Shown: piece after piece, positions 8,761 to 18,393 of the stretch
Layout: each line of letters starts with the position of its first letter
Position numbering within the stretch: the stretch's first letter is position 1
Source of the DNA: Crocinitomicaceae bacterium
GTDB taxonomy: Bacteria > Bacteroidota > Bacteroidia > Flavobacteriales_D > Crocinitomicaceae
Direction of reading: 5' to 3'
NCBI GenBank assembly: GCA_016719925.1
Contig: JADJYC010000004.1
Location: 124,001-188,000 of the forward strand
DNA: 64,000 nucleotides
The notes under the pieces: model-generated
Told to the model about the DNA's origin: nothing
The model's database searches: none
What the model saw: only the letters and a program-made list of their open reading frames with translations
Position numbers and translations under genes: made by a program

Positions 8761-10989
8761 TTAATGCTTCATTAATTTATTTACCTCACCCGTAAGCGGA
8801 AGATAAATAATATACGTTCCACTTTGCAGTGAACTGATATTAAGCGAAGAATTATTTTCAATCTGTCCTGAATAAACTAATTCACCCTGCAGATTATATA
8901 ACTGATAATCTACCGGAGCATCTGAACCGGTAACAATATAAATCATATCATTTGCCGGATTCGGATAAACTGAAAATTCAGTTTTTATATCTTCATCAAC
9001 TGTCAGAGCAGTATATGAGTTCTCAGCATTAAAAGTTGGAACCATACGTATAAAAGAACCAGTTCCATTCACATAACGCCCGTATGTTGATGATGATTCA
9101 ATTTCAGGCATTGTAACCTGATTCACAGAAAAACCGCTTGAATTGGAAAGTACTATAACTTCACCACCGGATGTGAGTTTAAAATTAGTATGCAAACCTG
9201 CGTCTAAAGTATCTTCATCACACCAGATAATCAAATAACCATTTGCTGCAATGCTGGTATCCGGGAATTGCCATTTATTTGGATTTGAAATATCATCTGA
9301 TAAATAATATCCTGTAAGATCAATTGCTGAAGATGTGTTGTTGTAAAGCTCAATCCAGTCTTCATATTTTCCTTCTTCATCAGTTGCTGTAACATTATTT
9401 TTTGGCATTACTTCATTGATTACCACATCAGCATCAACAACCAGGTAATAAAATTCATGTTCAGCCCTTTCAGGAGAAAAAATTGCTGCATCATTATTTT
9501 CAGCGTAGAAATAATATTGCAGATCAGTTGCACCGGCAAAAATTGTTACACCAAACATTCCGTCTGATGCCGCACCGTCACCATGTGCTCCGTCATCAAA
9601 CATTTGTGTTTTTGCAAAAGCATCACCGGCAAATTCTCTATAGCCCAGATATACATAATTTGTATTGGTTACATCTACTGTAAAAGTTACCAGTGTATTT
9701 GCCGGCACAACTGCAGGACTGATAACCGGAGAAGTGATTGCTGGTGCAGTCAAATTCCAGTCAGTTTGAGTATTCAGATACGCTTCTCTTCCATCTAGCA
9801 CTTCCGCAATTCCAAAAGCACCTGACATACCTGTAACCTGATTGTCTACATTATTTACAAAATCAGTATGCGGATACCAGCCATTTGGTTCTGCCTGCTG
9901 TTCTGCATCAATGATTGCCTGTAATTCAAGGGCGCGTGTATGATACCAGTTGTTTGAAATATTTTCAGCTACAATTGTACGCATGTGTGCAACGTACATT
10001 TTTTTGTAGCGCGGAATGGCAAGTAATTCTGAAATCAGCGGCCAGTTCACATCTCCCTGGCGAAGATACATATCCATGTCTGTCAGATCTGCCAGATCAG
10101 GTGGTCCCGGAGGTCCTACACCTACATTTTCAAATCCTCCGATGCCTTCATTCTGATCCCAGATAATCGGACACCATCTTCCGTTGTCATCCTGAATCAT
10201 ATAATAGTTTTGTTTTGTTGGCCCTGAATAGCTGTCCATATTGGCAGTTACATTATTAAACGCCAGCATCCACAAGGTGCGGTCAACATCCAGATAAGTT
10301 TCAATATTTGCCGTGTTATTTGCAAGTTGATTCATGAAGTCAATAAACGGAGCCCAGCCATATGTTGTTTTTAACTCATATCTGGTATCGTAAAGTGCTG
10401 AGTCGGTTCCGTAATAAATAAGATTTGGTTCATTTCCCGGTCCCATTCCATAAGGAGGGTTGCATTTAAATCTTGGATTGTCTTTATCTGCATATAATCT
10501 GCGTTCACCATATCTTCCGTCAATGGCTTCTGTACTTGAAAACAAACCATAATAAGCTCCGTTGATATAAACCTTGGCGTAATTTGAAAGCGGCATATCC
10601 ATATATTTTCTGCCCATCTCATAACACAAAACTTCTCTTACAAAAGATGGATCATTTTTTCCGGATGCCAGTTTTAAAGTTGTATACCCTTGATAACGCT
10701 GATTGAGAATATAATTCAATTCAATGTTCAAAGGATTTTTTGCATTGGAAGCATCATAACTGCTGTTTCCTTTATATGCCACGCCAACACTGTCATAGAC
10801 AGATCCATTAATTGTAACTGTTCCGGGTAATTTTGTTCCGTCATCGGTCAGATCATTTGCATCCATAAGGGCATCCCAGTCTGATGCAGAAAATTCAATA
10901 TAGATTTCTGTGATTTGATCAATATCGTACAAATCCTGACCAAAAGAAATCAGACCTGACAAGCACAATGGAATAAATAGTTTTTTCAT
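8761..10989 (-). CDS. CotH-kinase protein with lamin-tail domain and T9SS sorting domain
   Basis: This 742-aa exported protein has a signal peptide (MKKLFIPLCLSGLISFGQ), a CotH domain at about residues 20-380 (VGVAYKGNSSYD, KLASGKNDPSFVREVLCYEM, YINGAYYGLFSSTEAIDGRY, WCPIIWDQNEGIG), a beta-sandwich region, a lamin-tail domain at about 522-640 (VVINEVMPKNN, DWIELYN, DLTGYYLSDD) and a T9SS type A tail from about 665 (FSVYPNPANDMIYI, GTYIIYLP). CotH of spore formers is a protein kinase. In Bacteroidota, CotH/LTD proteins are secreted and not well characterised, so kinase activity here is an inference. The ORF is intact and monocistronic. Confidence 0.9.
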   Translation of the reverse strand: MKKLFIPLCLSGLISFGQDLYDIDQITEIYIEFSASDWDALMDANDLTDDGTKLPGTVTINGSVYDSVGVAYKGNSSYDASNAKNPLNIELNYILNQRYQGYTTLKLASGKNDPSFVREVLCYEMGRKYMDMPLSNYAKVYINGAYYGLFSSTEAIDGRYGERRLYADKDNPRFKCNPPYGMGPGNEPNLIYYGTDSALYDTRYELKTTYGWAPFIDFMNQLANNTANIETYLDVDRTLWMLAFNNVTANMDSYSGPTKQNYYMIQDDNGRWCPIIWDQNEGIGGFENVGVGPPGPPDLADLTDMDMYLRQGDVNWPLISELLAIPRYKKMYVAHMRTIVAENISNNWYHTRALELQAIIDAEQQAEPNGWYPHTDFVNNVDNQVTGMSGAFGIAEVLDGREAYLNTQTDWNLTAPAITSPVISPAVVPANTLVTFTVDVTNTNYVYLGYREFAGDAFAKTQMFDDGAHGDGAASDGMFGVTIFAGATDLQYYFYAENNDAAIFSPERAEHEFYYLVVDADVVINEVMPKNNVTATDEEGKYEDWIELYNNTSSAIDLTGYYLSDDISNPNKWQFPDTSIAANGYLIIWCDEDTLDAGLHTNFKLTSGGEVIVLSNSSGFSVNQVTMPEIESSSTYGRYVNGTGSFIRMVPTFNAENSYTALTVDEDIKTEFSVYPNPANDMIYIVTGSDAPVDYQLYNLQGELVYSGQIENNSSLNISSLQSGTYIIYLPLTGEVNKLMKH

Positions 10990-11146
10990 GTTGGTATGAG
11001 ATAATTAGTTCTTCTGACTCAAACAATTCAGAATGGTTTAACCGAAATTAAAAATTATTTACTTCGGGTTAACACAATGTTAACGCAATTTAATTCCTGA
11101 ATGTTGGTTTTGGCTAAATTTATCTGATCAGAATAAAAAAAAATGT

Positions 11147-11821
11147 ATGAAACCAAACCGCATTATTCTTGTCAGACATGGCGAATCAGAAGGGAATATT
11201 GATAAATCTCTTTATAATGTAAAGCCGGATTATGCCCTGGAGCTGACCGAAAAAGGCAAGGCTCAGGCCAGAGAAGCCGGTTTAAAAATAAAAGAACTTG
11301 CAGGCGATGAATCACTGTTTTTCTATGTGTCACCCATGTGGCGCACACGCAGTACGTTTGAACAGATTGTTCATTCAATGAAAGGATCTGAAATCAGATA
11401 CAAAGAAGAGCCCAGAATCAGAGAACAGGAATGGGGTCACCTGAGAACCAAACAGGAAAGTATTGAAATTGAATCCAGAAGAGATTCCTACGGTACATTC
11501 TATTTCCGCATCCCTGAAGGAGAGTCAGCAGCAGATGTTTATGACCGGGTGAGTGATTTTTTTGGTACGCTTCACCGTGATTTCAGAAAAGATGATTTTC
11601 CTCAAAACGCAGTAATAGTGACACATGGTATGTCAATCAGATTATTTCTGATGAAATGGTTTCACTGGTCTGTTGAAGAATTTGAATTGCTGGCTAATCC
11701 CGGGAATTGCGAGATTATTCTGATGGAAAAAAACAAAGACGGAAAATACGAACTGAAAACAGAAGTCAAAAAGTGGGATTCAACCTACCACACCTTTCAG
11801 CGACCAATAAAGCTTACCTGA
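11147..11821 (+). CDS. Histidine phosphatase (phosphoglycerate mutase-like) family protein
   Basis: The 224-aa protein starts with the catalytic motif IILVRHGESEGN, where the histidine forms the phosphoenzyme. The second catalytic histidine lies in VIVTHGMSIRLF at about residue 165. MWRTRSTFEQI and the glutamate-rich EEPRIREQEWGHL segment fit the small-molecule phosphatase branch more than a glycolytic mutase. The substrate cannot be read from sequence. The gene converges on the Lrp/AsnC regulator with five bases between stops. Confidence 0.85.
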   Translation: MKPNRIILVRHGESEGNIDKSLYNVKPDYALELTEKGKAQAREAGLKIKELAGDESLFFYVSPMWRTRSTFEQIVHSMKGSEIRYKEEPRIREQEWGHLRTKQESIEIESRRDSYGTFYFRIPEGESAADVYDRVSDFFGTLHRDFRKDDFPQNAVIVTHGMSIRLFLMKWFHWSVEEFELLANPGNCEIILMEKNKDGKYELKTEVKKWDSTYHTFQRPIKLT

Positions 11822-11826
11822 GTTTT

Positions 11827-12282
11827 TTATCTCAGATTAATTTGAGTACTGTGTTTGATTTCATCGAGAACTATGTGACTCTCAATATCTGCAATGTTTT
11901 CAATAGATGCCACCTTGTTTACCAGAAACTCCTTGTATTCTTTAATGTTGGCAAATCTCACCTTGGCAACAAAGTCATACGTTCCGGAAGTATGATATAA
12001 TTCCGTAATCTCATTCAGATCAGTGAGTTGTTTCAATAAGCGGTTTCTGGCTTCAGGATTATGCTCCTTTATGGTCAGATTTAGAAAAACTACAAGTCCG
12101 CGGTCAACCATTTCAGGATCCAGAATAGCAACATACCGTTTGATAATTCCCTGTTTCTCGAGCTTACGGATGCGTTCATAGATAGGCGTGGCAGATAATG
12201 AAAGCCTGGAAGAGAGGTCCTTGGCCGTAATTTTTGCATCTTGCTGCAATAACTCAAGTATTTTTAAGTCGATCTGATCCAT
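11827..12282 (-). CDS. Lrp/AsnC family transcriptional regulator
   Basis: A 151-aa regulator with the family's N-terminal winged helix (MDQIDLKILELLQQDAKITA, DLSSRLSLSATPIYERIRKLEKQGIIKRY) and a C-terminal RAM ligand-binding domain (VVFLNLTIKEHN, TELYHTSGTYDFVAKVRF). Such proteins respond to amino acids and act as octamers. No adjacent amino-acid gene reveals its target. Length is standard and the ORF is intact. Confidence 0.9.
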   Translation of the reverse strand: MDQIDLKILELLQQDAKITAKDLSSRLSLSATPIYERIRKLEKQGIIKRYVAILDPEMVDRGLVVFLNLTIKEHNPEARNRLLKQLTDLNEITELYHTSGTYDFVAKVRFANIKEYKEFLVNKVASIENIADIESHIVLDEIKHSTQINLR

Positions 12283-12418
12283 AATCAGCGATTTTTTCTG
12301 CTAATATAGAATACTATATTTTTTTTTACTTATTTTGCGCACAGGTAAATTTGATCAGGGAAATAACGAATTGAAATAATTTACTTTGACCGAACAGTTT
12401 TAATCAAAAAAATCGCAC

Positions 12419-13449
12419 ATGGCAAAAGCGAAGAAAGCACCAGCAAAATCAGCTAAAAAAGTGGCTAAAAAGCCGGTGAAAAAAACAACATCCAAACCTG
12501 CTAAAAAAGCAGTAAAAAAACCAGCAGCAAAAGCTAAGCCGGCTAAAAAAGCGGCCAAACCTGTGAAAAAGGCAGCTAAACCTGTAAAAAAAGTGGTGAA
12601 AGCAAAACCAGTAAAAAAGGCCACGCCTAAAAAAGTTAGCAAGCCGGCTAAAAAAGCTGCCCCTAAAAAGGCAGTAAAACCAATAAAAAAAGCTGCGCCG
12701 AAAAAAACTGCGAAACCAGTTAAAAAAGTAATTGCAAAAACAAAAAAAGCCGCTGCAAAAAAACCGGTAAAACCGGTAAAAAAAGCAGCCCCTAAGAAAG
12801 TTGCAAAACCAGTAGCAAAAAAAACTCAAAAACCTGCGCCGAAAAAGTGGTAAAGGCAACACCGGCAAAAGTTACCAAGCCGGTAAAAGAAAAAATTTCC
12901 AAACTAGATTCAGCCAAAAAAAGTGCTGAAAAGACAACAACAAAACCAAAAACAAACGTGAAACCAGTAGCAGAAAAACCGGCACCAAAACCGGCGAAGA
13001 ATGATGCGCCGGAATTAAAAGAACCGGTAAAAAAATCGAAGAAAGATTCAAAAAAACCGGTTATTCCAGCTCCGGTATACAGAACATTAACTCCCGGCAA
13101 ACCAAATCTGAAAAAAATTGTCAGTTCAGTTTCTAAACTGGATTCAGATGTCAGAAGTGCTTTAAAAGAATTTAATGAATCAACCGATGCCCCTATTATT
13201 ACTTTCCCATATCAGGGTAAAGAAATGCGCGGTTATATTTTCGCTTATAAAGGAATCGATCATTTAATTATTATTGGTGAAGCAGGCGCTGCAGCAATAA
13301 ATGATTATGAAGACGAAATTGAAACTATGGATCTTGGTGATGAAACACCGGACGTAGGAGATGAAGACCTGGGAGGTGATGATGAGGAAGAAGATGAGCC
13401 GGCTGATGAACCTTATGAAGAAGGGGATGAAGGAGATGATGAGGATTAG
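12419..13449 (+). CDS. Histone H1-like lysine-rich protein with acidic C-terminus, one frameshift
   Basis: Residues 1 to about 200 are almost entirely Lys/Ala/Pro repeats of the KKPAKKA and KPVKK type, like the C-terminal domain of eukaryotic H1 and chlamydial Hc proteins, and would bind DNA nonspecifically. A folded segment follows (about 225-295: KLDSDVRSALKEFNEST, ITFPYQGKEMRGYIFAYKG), then an Asp/Glu tail. The frame breaks at about 12845, where AAAAAGTGG lacks one A. Restoring it joins PAPKK to VVKATPAKV and gives one 343-aa protein. An ATG at 12419 is the start. Role as a nucleoid protein is inferred. A strong terminator follows. Confidence 0.8.
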
Positions 13450-13466
13450 AAATTAAATTTAAATCG

Positions 13467-13497
13467 AAACCTGCAGTAACAACTGCAGGTTTTTTTT
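13467..13497 (+). terminator. Intrinsic terminator after the H1-like gene
   Basis: ACCTGCAGT pairs perfectly with ACTGCAGGT across a four-base loop and is followed by eight Ts. Confidence 0.85.
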
Positions 13498-13540
13498 GTA
13501 ACCAATTTTCACTCTGAAGATTATTCTCAAAAAGGGAAAG

Positions 13541-14404
13541 ATGAAACAAAGATTTACAACTTTAGTTACTTCCATCCTTCTTGTTCTTAACTCAAACAGA
13601 CTCTCTGCAACAGAACTGATTCCACTTGAAGCGCTTGTCAGCACAGGAAAAATTTCAGTTTCATTTGTCAATAAAGGAGGCTATCAGGGCAACTGCATGC
13701 AAATGATTATCCATAATCAAACTGCTGATTCAGTTTACGGATATGTGGAACCAGGCCGCAGATTAAATTCTGTCAATGATTCTGAACAGGATATTCTGGT
13801 GGTAAAAGCAGCACAGATAAAGATCAAAAGTTTTGAAAAAGATACGATAGAAATTTTTGGCTTTTGTTGTCAGAGCGGTAAATCTGGTCCTTCAAAAAAT
13901 GCTTTATATACTATTGGAAGTCTGGCACCAGCAACGTGGGTTTTTATTGCCAACCTGATTAATCTGAATCAGTTTCCGAATGATGCTGTTCAGCACGCAG
14001 TTTGGGTATTGTCAGATAATCATGATATCAGATCAATTCCTGCCTATTCAAATCCTGCCATGGATCAGCTGCGTTATGCCGTTGCAGATATTTTGGATAT
14101 TGAAATTCCCTGGTATTCTTTCAAGTACAAACAAAATGAACACGACCTTTTCACAGGAATCAAAACCCACTTTTTTGCTGAAGTTGCATTTCATATTCCG
14201 CAACGCGCTTTAATGACTGCTCAGATTACACGACCAAACGGCGAAATAATTTATACAGGAGAGCATCAGTATTTCAGTGCAGGTGATCAAAAAATATCAG
14301 TGTGCTTTCCAATTTCAAACTGGGAAGATGGTGAGTATGATTTTTATCTGCTGGAAGATTTTCACACCACCAATAAAAAATTAAGGTTCAATACATCAGA
14401 ATAA
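13541..14404 (+). CDS. Secreted hypothetical protein
   Basis: An intact 287-aa protein with a signal peptide (MKQRFTTLVTSILLVLNSNRL). The middle contains a cysteine pair (FGFCCQSG) and a VQHAVWVLSDNHD segment. The C-terminal third is strand-rich with a KISVCFPISNW motif, suggesting beta-sandwich folding. I do not recognise the family and no neighbour suggests a role. Confidence 0.6.
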   Translation: MKQRFTTLVTSILLVLNSNRLSATELIPLEALVSTGKISVSFVNKGGYQGNCMQMIIHNQTADSVYGYVEPGRRLNSVNDSEQDILVVKAAQIKIKSFEKDTIEIFGFCCQSGKSGPSKNALYTIGSLAPATWVFIANLINLNQFPNDAVQHAVWVLSDNHDIRSIPAYSNPAMDQLRYAVADILDIEIPWYSFKYKQNEHDLFTGIKTHFFAEVAFHIPQRALMTAQITRPNGEIIYTGEHQYFSAGDQKISVCFPISNWEDGEYDFYLLEDFHTTNKKLRFNTSE

Positions 14405-14406
14405 AA

Positions 14407-14442
14407 AAAAACGCCTTCGCAAATTTGCGAAGGCGTTTTTAG
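14407..14442. terminator. Bidirectional intrinsic terminator
   Basis: AACGCCTTCGCAAA pairs with TTTGCGAAGGCGTT with A- and T-runs on both sides. It sits between convergent genes and can serve both. Confidence 0.85.
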
Positions 14443-14461
14443 TTTTTTAAAATCAGTCAGG

Positions 14462-16149
14462 TTATCCTACTACAGCTTTGAAAGAAGCATTTTCAAAGAA
14501 TTTAATGAATTCTCTGTCTTTTGCTGCTTTAGCTTTCAGGCTTGGATCTTTTGCAACTGCGCTTTTCAGGTTATTAACCAATAAATCAAGGTTATTCTGA
14601 CGAGCACCAATAATTGCTTTTAAGTAATATCCCATTGCAGAATCTTTATCAGGTGATGCATCGATAGTAGTCAAAGCAGCACTGTAATCTCCGTTCAGCA
14701 ATTGAGCCAAAGCTTTATTGAATGTATTGTTGCTTCCCATGTTACCGATTGCTTCAGAATATTTTCCATTCTGAATAGCAATGATTCCAAGGTTATATTT
14801 TACTTCAGGACCAGCAGAAACAGCTGAGTTGAACAATTTTGTAGCTTTTGCACGATCTTTCTCAGATACACGTGCAATAATTCCAAGGTTATTCAATGTA
14901 ACAGGGTTTTCTTTAATGCTGTTTGCTTTCTCCCAGTTTGTTTTAGCGTTGTTAAGATCATTTTGCATATAGTAAACATATCCAACGTTGTTGTGACCTC
15001 TCCAGTCTTCAGGATAATATTTAACAGCCAATTGATAAACACGCATTTTTTCGTTCAAATCAGTGTACAATGTAGCAGTGAATAATAACTCTTCAACAGT
15101 CAATGTATCAGGATTAGAAACAGAAAGTTGTTTCAACTCTTCATCAGACCAGCCTACTTTATCATAAACAACATTGATTTGAGTTCTTCTTAATGAAGGA
15201 AGAATGTCTTTCTCAAGAGCATTGTATGTTTTAGAAAGTTTTTTAATCTCATCTTCACGTTGCTGAGGATCTGAATACATCTGAAGGATACGGATGATCA
15301 AATCTTTATCTTCAAGTTTAGAAGCATTAACTGCAGATTTAAATCCTTCCCAGTCTTCACCTTTTGGTTGCTCATTATGAGTAATAACCTGAGTGAATTT
15401 TGCCTGAGTTAAAAGTTTCTCAACAGCAGCTTTACCGCTTTTAGCACGGTCGTTAGCAAGTTCACCGTTTTTAGCGATTTCTCCTTCTGGTGAAGCGTAA
15501 GCCACATAGTTGATTGACTTTACTTTTTTCTTAGGGTTTACCTGTGCATCAGCCATCCAAGCTGTGAAATCAAGGATATCCTTTTCTTTCACTTCAGTAG
15601 AACGCACATCTGATTTACCTTTCAGATAATTGATTTGTGTTCCTGAATAAACTTCTTCAGTTGTTCTAACAAAAGCATCTTTACCAATCAATGCTTTGTC
15701 ATCATTCATTACCAGGTAAGGAGTGATAATTGTTCCGTCAGCAATTTTTTCTGCTTCCAAAGGAACTTCTTTTTTACCTTTTTCACTGTACCTGTGATCA
15801 TCAGATCAGCATTTTCCATAGATGGGCTGTAAGGAACTACATCTGTGTAATTCACAGTTCCACCTGGTTTATAAGCGATAGTCTGGCCATTACCAGTTGC
15901 TTTTTCACCTTGAACAGTAATTGTTTTGAAAGAAGCGTCACCCAAAGTTGGTGTAATTTCAGCTGAGGCTTTTTTCTTTAATCCTTTTTCAGGGAATTTC
16001 ACGGTAACGCTCACTTTAACGCTATCTCCGTGCATTTGAACCGGGTCTTGTTGCACGGTGTACTCTACGTCACCAATCAACTTACATCCGGATAACATTG
16101 CACCTACTACTGCAATGGCTACTAATCCTTTATAACTTTGCTTTTTCAT
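14462..16149 (-). CDS. TPR lipoprotein with an OmpA-like segment, one frameshift
   Basis: The N-terminus is a lipoprotein signal (MKKQSYKGLVAIAVVGAMLS, then GC), so the mature protein is probably attached to a membrane. A beta-rich domain follows, then a segment SINYVAYASPEGEIAKNGEL reminiscent of OmpA-like peptidoglycan-binding domains, then TPR-like helices to the C-terminus (WRGHNNVGYVYYMQNDLNNA, TLNNLGII). The frame breaks at about 15770: GTGAAAAAGGTAAAAAAG lacks one A, and restoration joins TVKKGKKEVPLEAEKIADG. Corrected length is 562 aa. A role in envelope scaffolding is inferred. Confidence 0.75.
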
Positions 16150-16261
16150 TAGATCTGATTTTAAATCCTTTTTGTTTATAAATAACCTAAAAACTGTGCA
16201 ATATTAAGTAAATTTTTTCATCTGGTATCAGCAGGCCGTAATTTCAGAAATTTTCTATGTT

Positions 16262-16765
16262 TCAATCGTTTGCCACCGTTAATTTGGAGATGGTTTCTGT
16301 AGGTGCAATTTTACCCAGCAACTCTTTAATTCCTAAGCCACTCAACGGGTGCGTCCATTCAGGGGCAATTTCAGAAAGCGGCACAAGTACAAACAAACGC
16401 TGATCCATTCTTGGATGAGGAATCTGAATCGTATCCGTTTGTAAAACCTTTCCGTGGAAATCAATTATGTCAAGATCTATCAGCCTTGACTCATAAATGC
16501 CAGCAGATTTAGACTTTCTTCCAAGCCGGACTTCAATTTGTTTGAGAAGATTAAGTAATTCCAGAACTCCCAGGTTGGTCTGAATTTCTAAAACAGCATT
16601 ATAAAAATCCAATTTTGCTTCAAACCCCCATGGCGGTGAAACATAAACAGAAGATTTCCTGATGATATTAAAACCGGCATCTTTTATCAAATTAATTGCA
16701 TTCTCAATATTTGCCAGCCTGTCACCCAGATTTGACCCCAGTCCAATATAAATTCTGCTGTTCAT
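16262..16765 (-). CDS. folK: 2-amino-4-hydroxy-6-hydroxymethyldihydropteridine diphosphokinase
   Basis: FolK transfers pyrophosphate from ATP to hydroxymethyldihydropterin in folate synthesis. The start is the ATG at 16765 (MNSRIYIGLGSNLGDRLANI); a longer in-frame start at 16801 would add a nonconserved leader. Conserved HPPK elements are present: GLGSNLGD, PPWGFEAKLDFYNAVLEI, the metal-binding SRLIDLDIIDF and IPHPRMDQRLFVLVPL. Length is 167 aa, standard. It is divergent from the response regulator and not linked here to other folate genes. Confidence 0.95.
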   Translation of the reverse strand: MNSRIYIGLGSNLGDRLANIENAINLIKDAGFNIIRKSSVYVSPPWGFEAKLDFYNAVLEIQTNLGVLELLNLLKQIEVRLGRKSKSAGIYESRLIDLDIIDFHGKVLQTDTIQIPHPRMDQRLFVLVPLSEIAPEWTHPLSGLGIKELLGKIAPTETISKLTVAND

Positions 16766-16807
16766 TGCCGGCAAACTTAGTAAACATGTTTGGCGGAACA
16801 AAATTTA

Positions 16808-16815
16808 TACTTTTG
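16808..16815 (+). promoter_or_regulatory. -7 element upstream of the response regulator
   Basis: TACTTTTG matches TAnnTTTG 31 bases upstream of the ATG at 16847. I see no -33 TTTG at the standard spacing. Confidence 0.4.
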
Positions 16816-16846
16816 CAATCAGGTACTAAAAGGTCTGAAAGTTTAA

Positions 16847-17524
16847 ATGAAAAAAATTCTGCTGGTTGAAGATGAAGAAAGCCTGATCAATGTTCTTACA
16901 CTGAATCTTGAAATTGAGAACTATGAAGTTGTGGTGGCGACCAATGGTAAAACTGCGCTTGAGATTTTTAATGATTCATTTGATCTGATTATTCTGGATG
17001 TGATGATTCCTGAAATAAGTGGTTTTGATGTCTGCAGAGAAATAAGAAAATCAAGTAATGTTGCTATTTTATTTATATCGGCAAAAGGAACTTCTTTGGA
17101 CCGAATAACAGGTTTAAAACTTGGCGCAGATGATTATCTGGTAAAGCCTTTCAATCTTGAGGAATTATTACTCAGAGTTGCCATTCTCATTGACAGGCAA
17201 AAAACAAATTTATCACCGGATATTTTTGAATTCGACGGCAATGAAATCAATTTTAAAACCTATCAGATCAAATCCAACGGTGAATTATTTACTCTTTCAA
17301 AAAGAGAAATGGAATTACTTAAATTACTCATCAGTAAAAAAGGTGAGGTAGTTTCCAGAGATGAAATTCTGGATAAGATTTGGGGAAAAGAACAGTTCCC
17401 ATCTACCCGAACCATAGATAATTATATTCTATCTCTGAGAAAGTATTTTGAAAAAGACAGCCGTAACCCTCAGTATTTCAAAAGTTTAAGAGGAATAGGA
17501 TATAAATTTGAAATAAATTCCTGA
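16847..17524 (+). CDS. OmpR/PhoB-family response regulator (orphan)
   Basis: A 225-aa two-component regulator. The receiver domain (1-120) has the acidic pair in LLVEDEESL, the phosphoacceptor aspartate in LIILDVMIPEISG, the switch FISAKG and the lysine in DDYLVKPF. The C-terminal winged helix (about 130-225) has LSKREMELLKLLISKKGEVV, EILDKIWG, TRTIDNYILSLRKY and the final RGIGYKF. No histidine kinase is adjacent, so its partner is elsewhere. The ORF is intact. Confidence 0.93.
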   Translation: MKKILLVEDEESLINVLTLNLEIENYEVVVATNGKTALEIFNDSFDLIILDVMIPEISGFDVCREIRKSSNVAILFISAKGTSLDRITGLKLGADDYLVKPFNLEELLLRVAILIDRQKTNLSPDIFEFDGNEINFKTYQIKSNGELFTLSKREMELLKLLISKKGEVVSRDEILDKIWGKEQFPSTRTIDNYILSLRKYFEKDSRNPQYFKSLRGIGYKFEINS

Positions 17525-17609
17525 CCTGCAGCCAACCCATTCAAATTGTTTATCGTCTTTTAGTTCAGAAAGCAATTTTTTGCTTCTGGTTTTAATTTCC
17601 TTGCACGGT

Positions 17610-17667
17610 AACCTGAAAAGAGCATGCTACTACCACGACTATCAGTAAACTCTTTTCAGGTTTTTTT
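17610..17667 (+). terminator. 13-bp stem with 27-nt loop and T-run
   Basis: AACCTGAAAAGAG (17610-17622) pairs perfectly with CTCTTTTCAGGTT (17650-17662) and is followed by Ts. It lies 85 bases after the response regulator stop. The long loop makes it either that gene's terminator or the 3' end of a small RNA. Confidence 0.6.
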
Positions 17668-17731
17668 ATTTCCCTATACCAACGACGGTTGCAAAGAAAG
17701 AAATTCAGAATACTCTTTTAGGATAAAATCC

Positions 17732-17760
17732 GGCAAAAAAAGGCGGATAAATCCGCCTCC
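17732..17760 (-). terminator. Terminator of the frr operon
   Basis: Read on the minus strand, AGGCGGAT pairs with ATCCGCCT and is followed by a run of Ts, 61 bases after the frr stop. Confidence 0.8.
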
Positions 17761-17820
17761 AGTATAATCGTAAAAAATATATGTATTCAACTTTGAACCT
17801 CGTACTTCAAACTTCGAATT

Positions 17821-18384
17821 TTAGATTATCATAATGTCCGTTTCTTTTTTCGCAGCAAGTTCATCACATTTTTTAACAGCAGCATCTGTGAAAGTCTGAA
17901 TTTTACTTTCCAGATCTTTGACACGGTCTTCAGGTAATCCATCACCTTTTAGTTTTTTGAGACCATCGTTCGCATCCTTTCTGTTATTCCGGATACTTAC
18001 TTTGGCATGCTCTGCTTCTGCTTTAACTTTTTTAACCAGATCTTTTCGTCTTTCTTCAGTCAATGCTGGAACATTCAGAATAATCATTTCTCCATTATTC
18101 TGTGGATTCAAACCAATATTTGCATTTATAATTCCCGTTGCAATTGCATCAAGGATTCCTCTTTCCCAGGCTTGTACAGTAATGGTTCTGGCGTCCATGA
18201 TATTAATGTTTGCAAGCTGATGAATCGGAGTCATTGCTCCATAATATTCCACCATAACGCTGTCCAGCATAGATGGAGATGCCTTACCTGCCCTGATTTT
18301 TTCTAGTTCAGCCATCAAATGGGAAATTGATTTGTCATTTCCTGCCTGAGCATCATTCAAAAGTTTCTGAATTTCCTCTTCCAT
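17821..18384 (-). CDS. frr: Ribosome recycling factor
   Basis: RRF splits post-termination ribosomes with EF-G. The sequence carries ELEKIRAGKASPSMLDSVMV, PIHQLANINIMDARTITVQAWE, NIGLNPQNNGEMI, VPALTEERRKDLVKKVK and SIRNNRKDANDGLKKL, all conserved RRF blocks. ATG at 18384 (MEEEIQK) is a better start than the TTG at 18393, which abuts the pyrH stop; the mature length is 187 aa. It is the last gene of the rplM-to-frr cluster and is followed by a terminator. Confidence 0.95.
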   Translation of the reverse strand: MEEEIQKLLNDAQAGNDKSISHLMAELEKIRAGKASPSMLDSVMVEYYGAMTPIHQLANINIMDARTITVQAWERGILDAIATGIINANIGLNPQNNGEMIILNVPALTEERRKDLVKKVKAEAEHAKVSIRNNRKDANDGLKKLKGDGLPEDRVKDLESKIQTFTDAAVKKCDELAAKKETDIMII

Positions 18385-18393
18385 ATTTTTCAA

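Noticed and set aside
12400..13100. Antisense reading frames across the H1-like gene
   Set aside because: They mirror the Lys/Ala/Pro repeats and read as Phe-rich low-complexity protein; no start or domain supports them.
17600..17670. tRNA gene
   Set aside because: A single long stem with no cloverleaf, anticodon arm or TTC loop.
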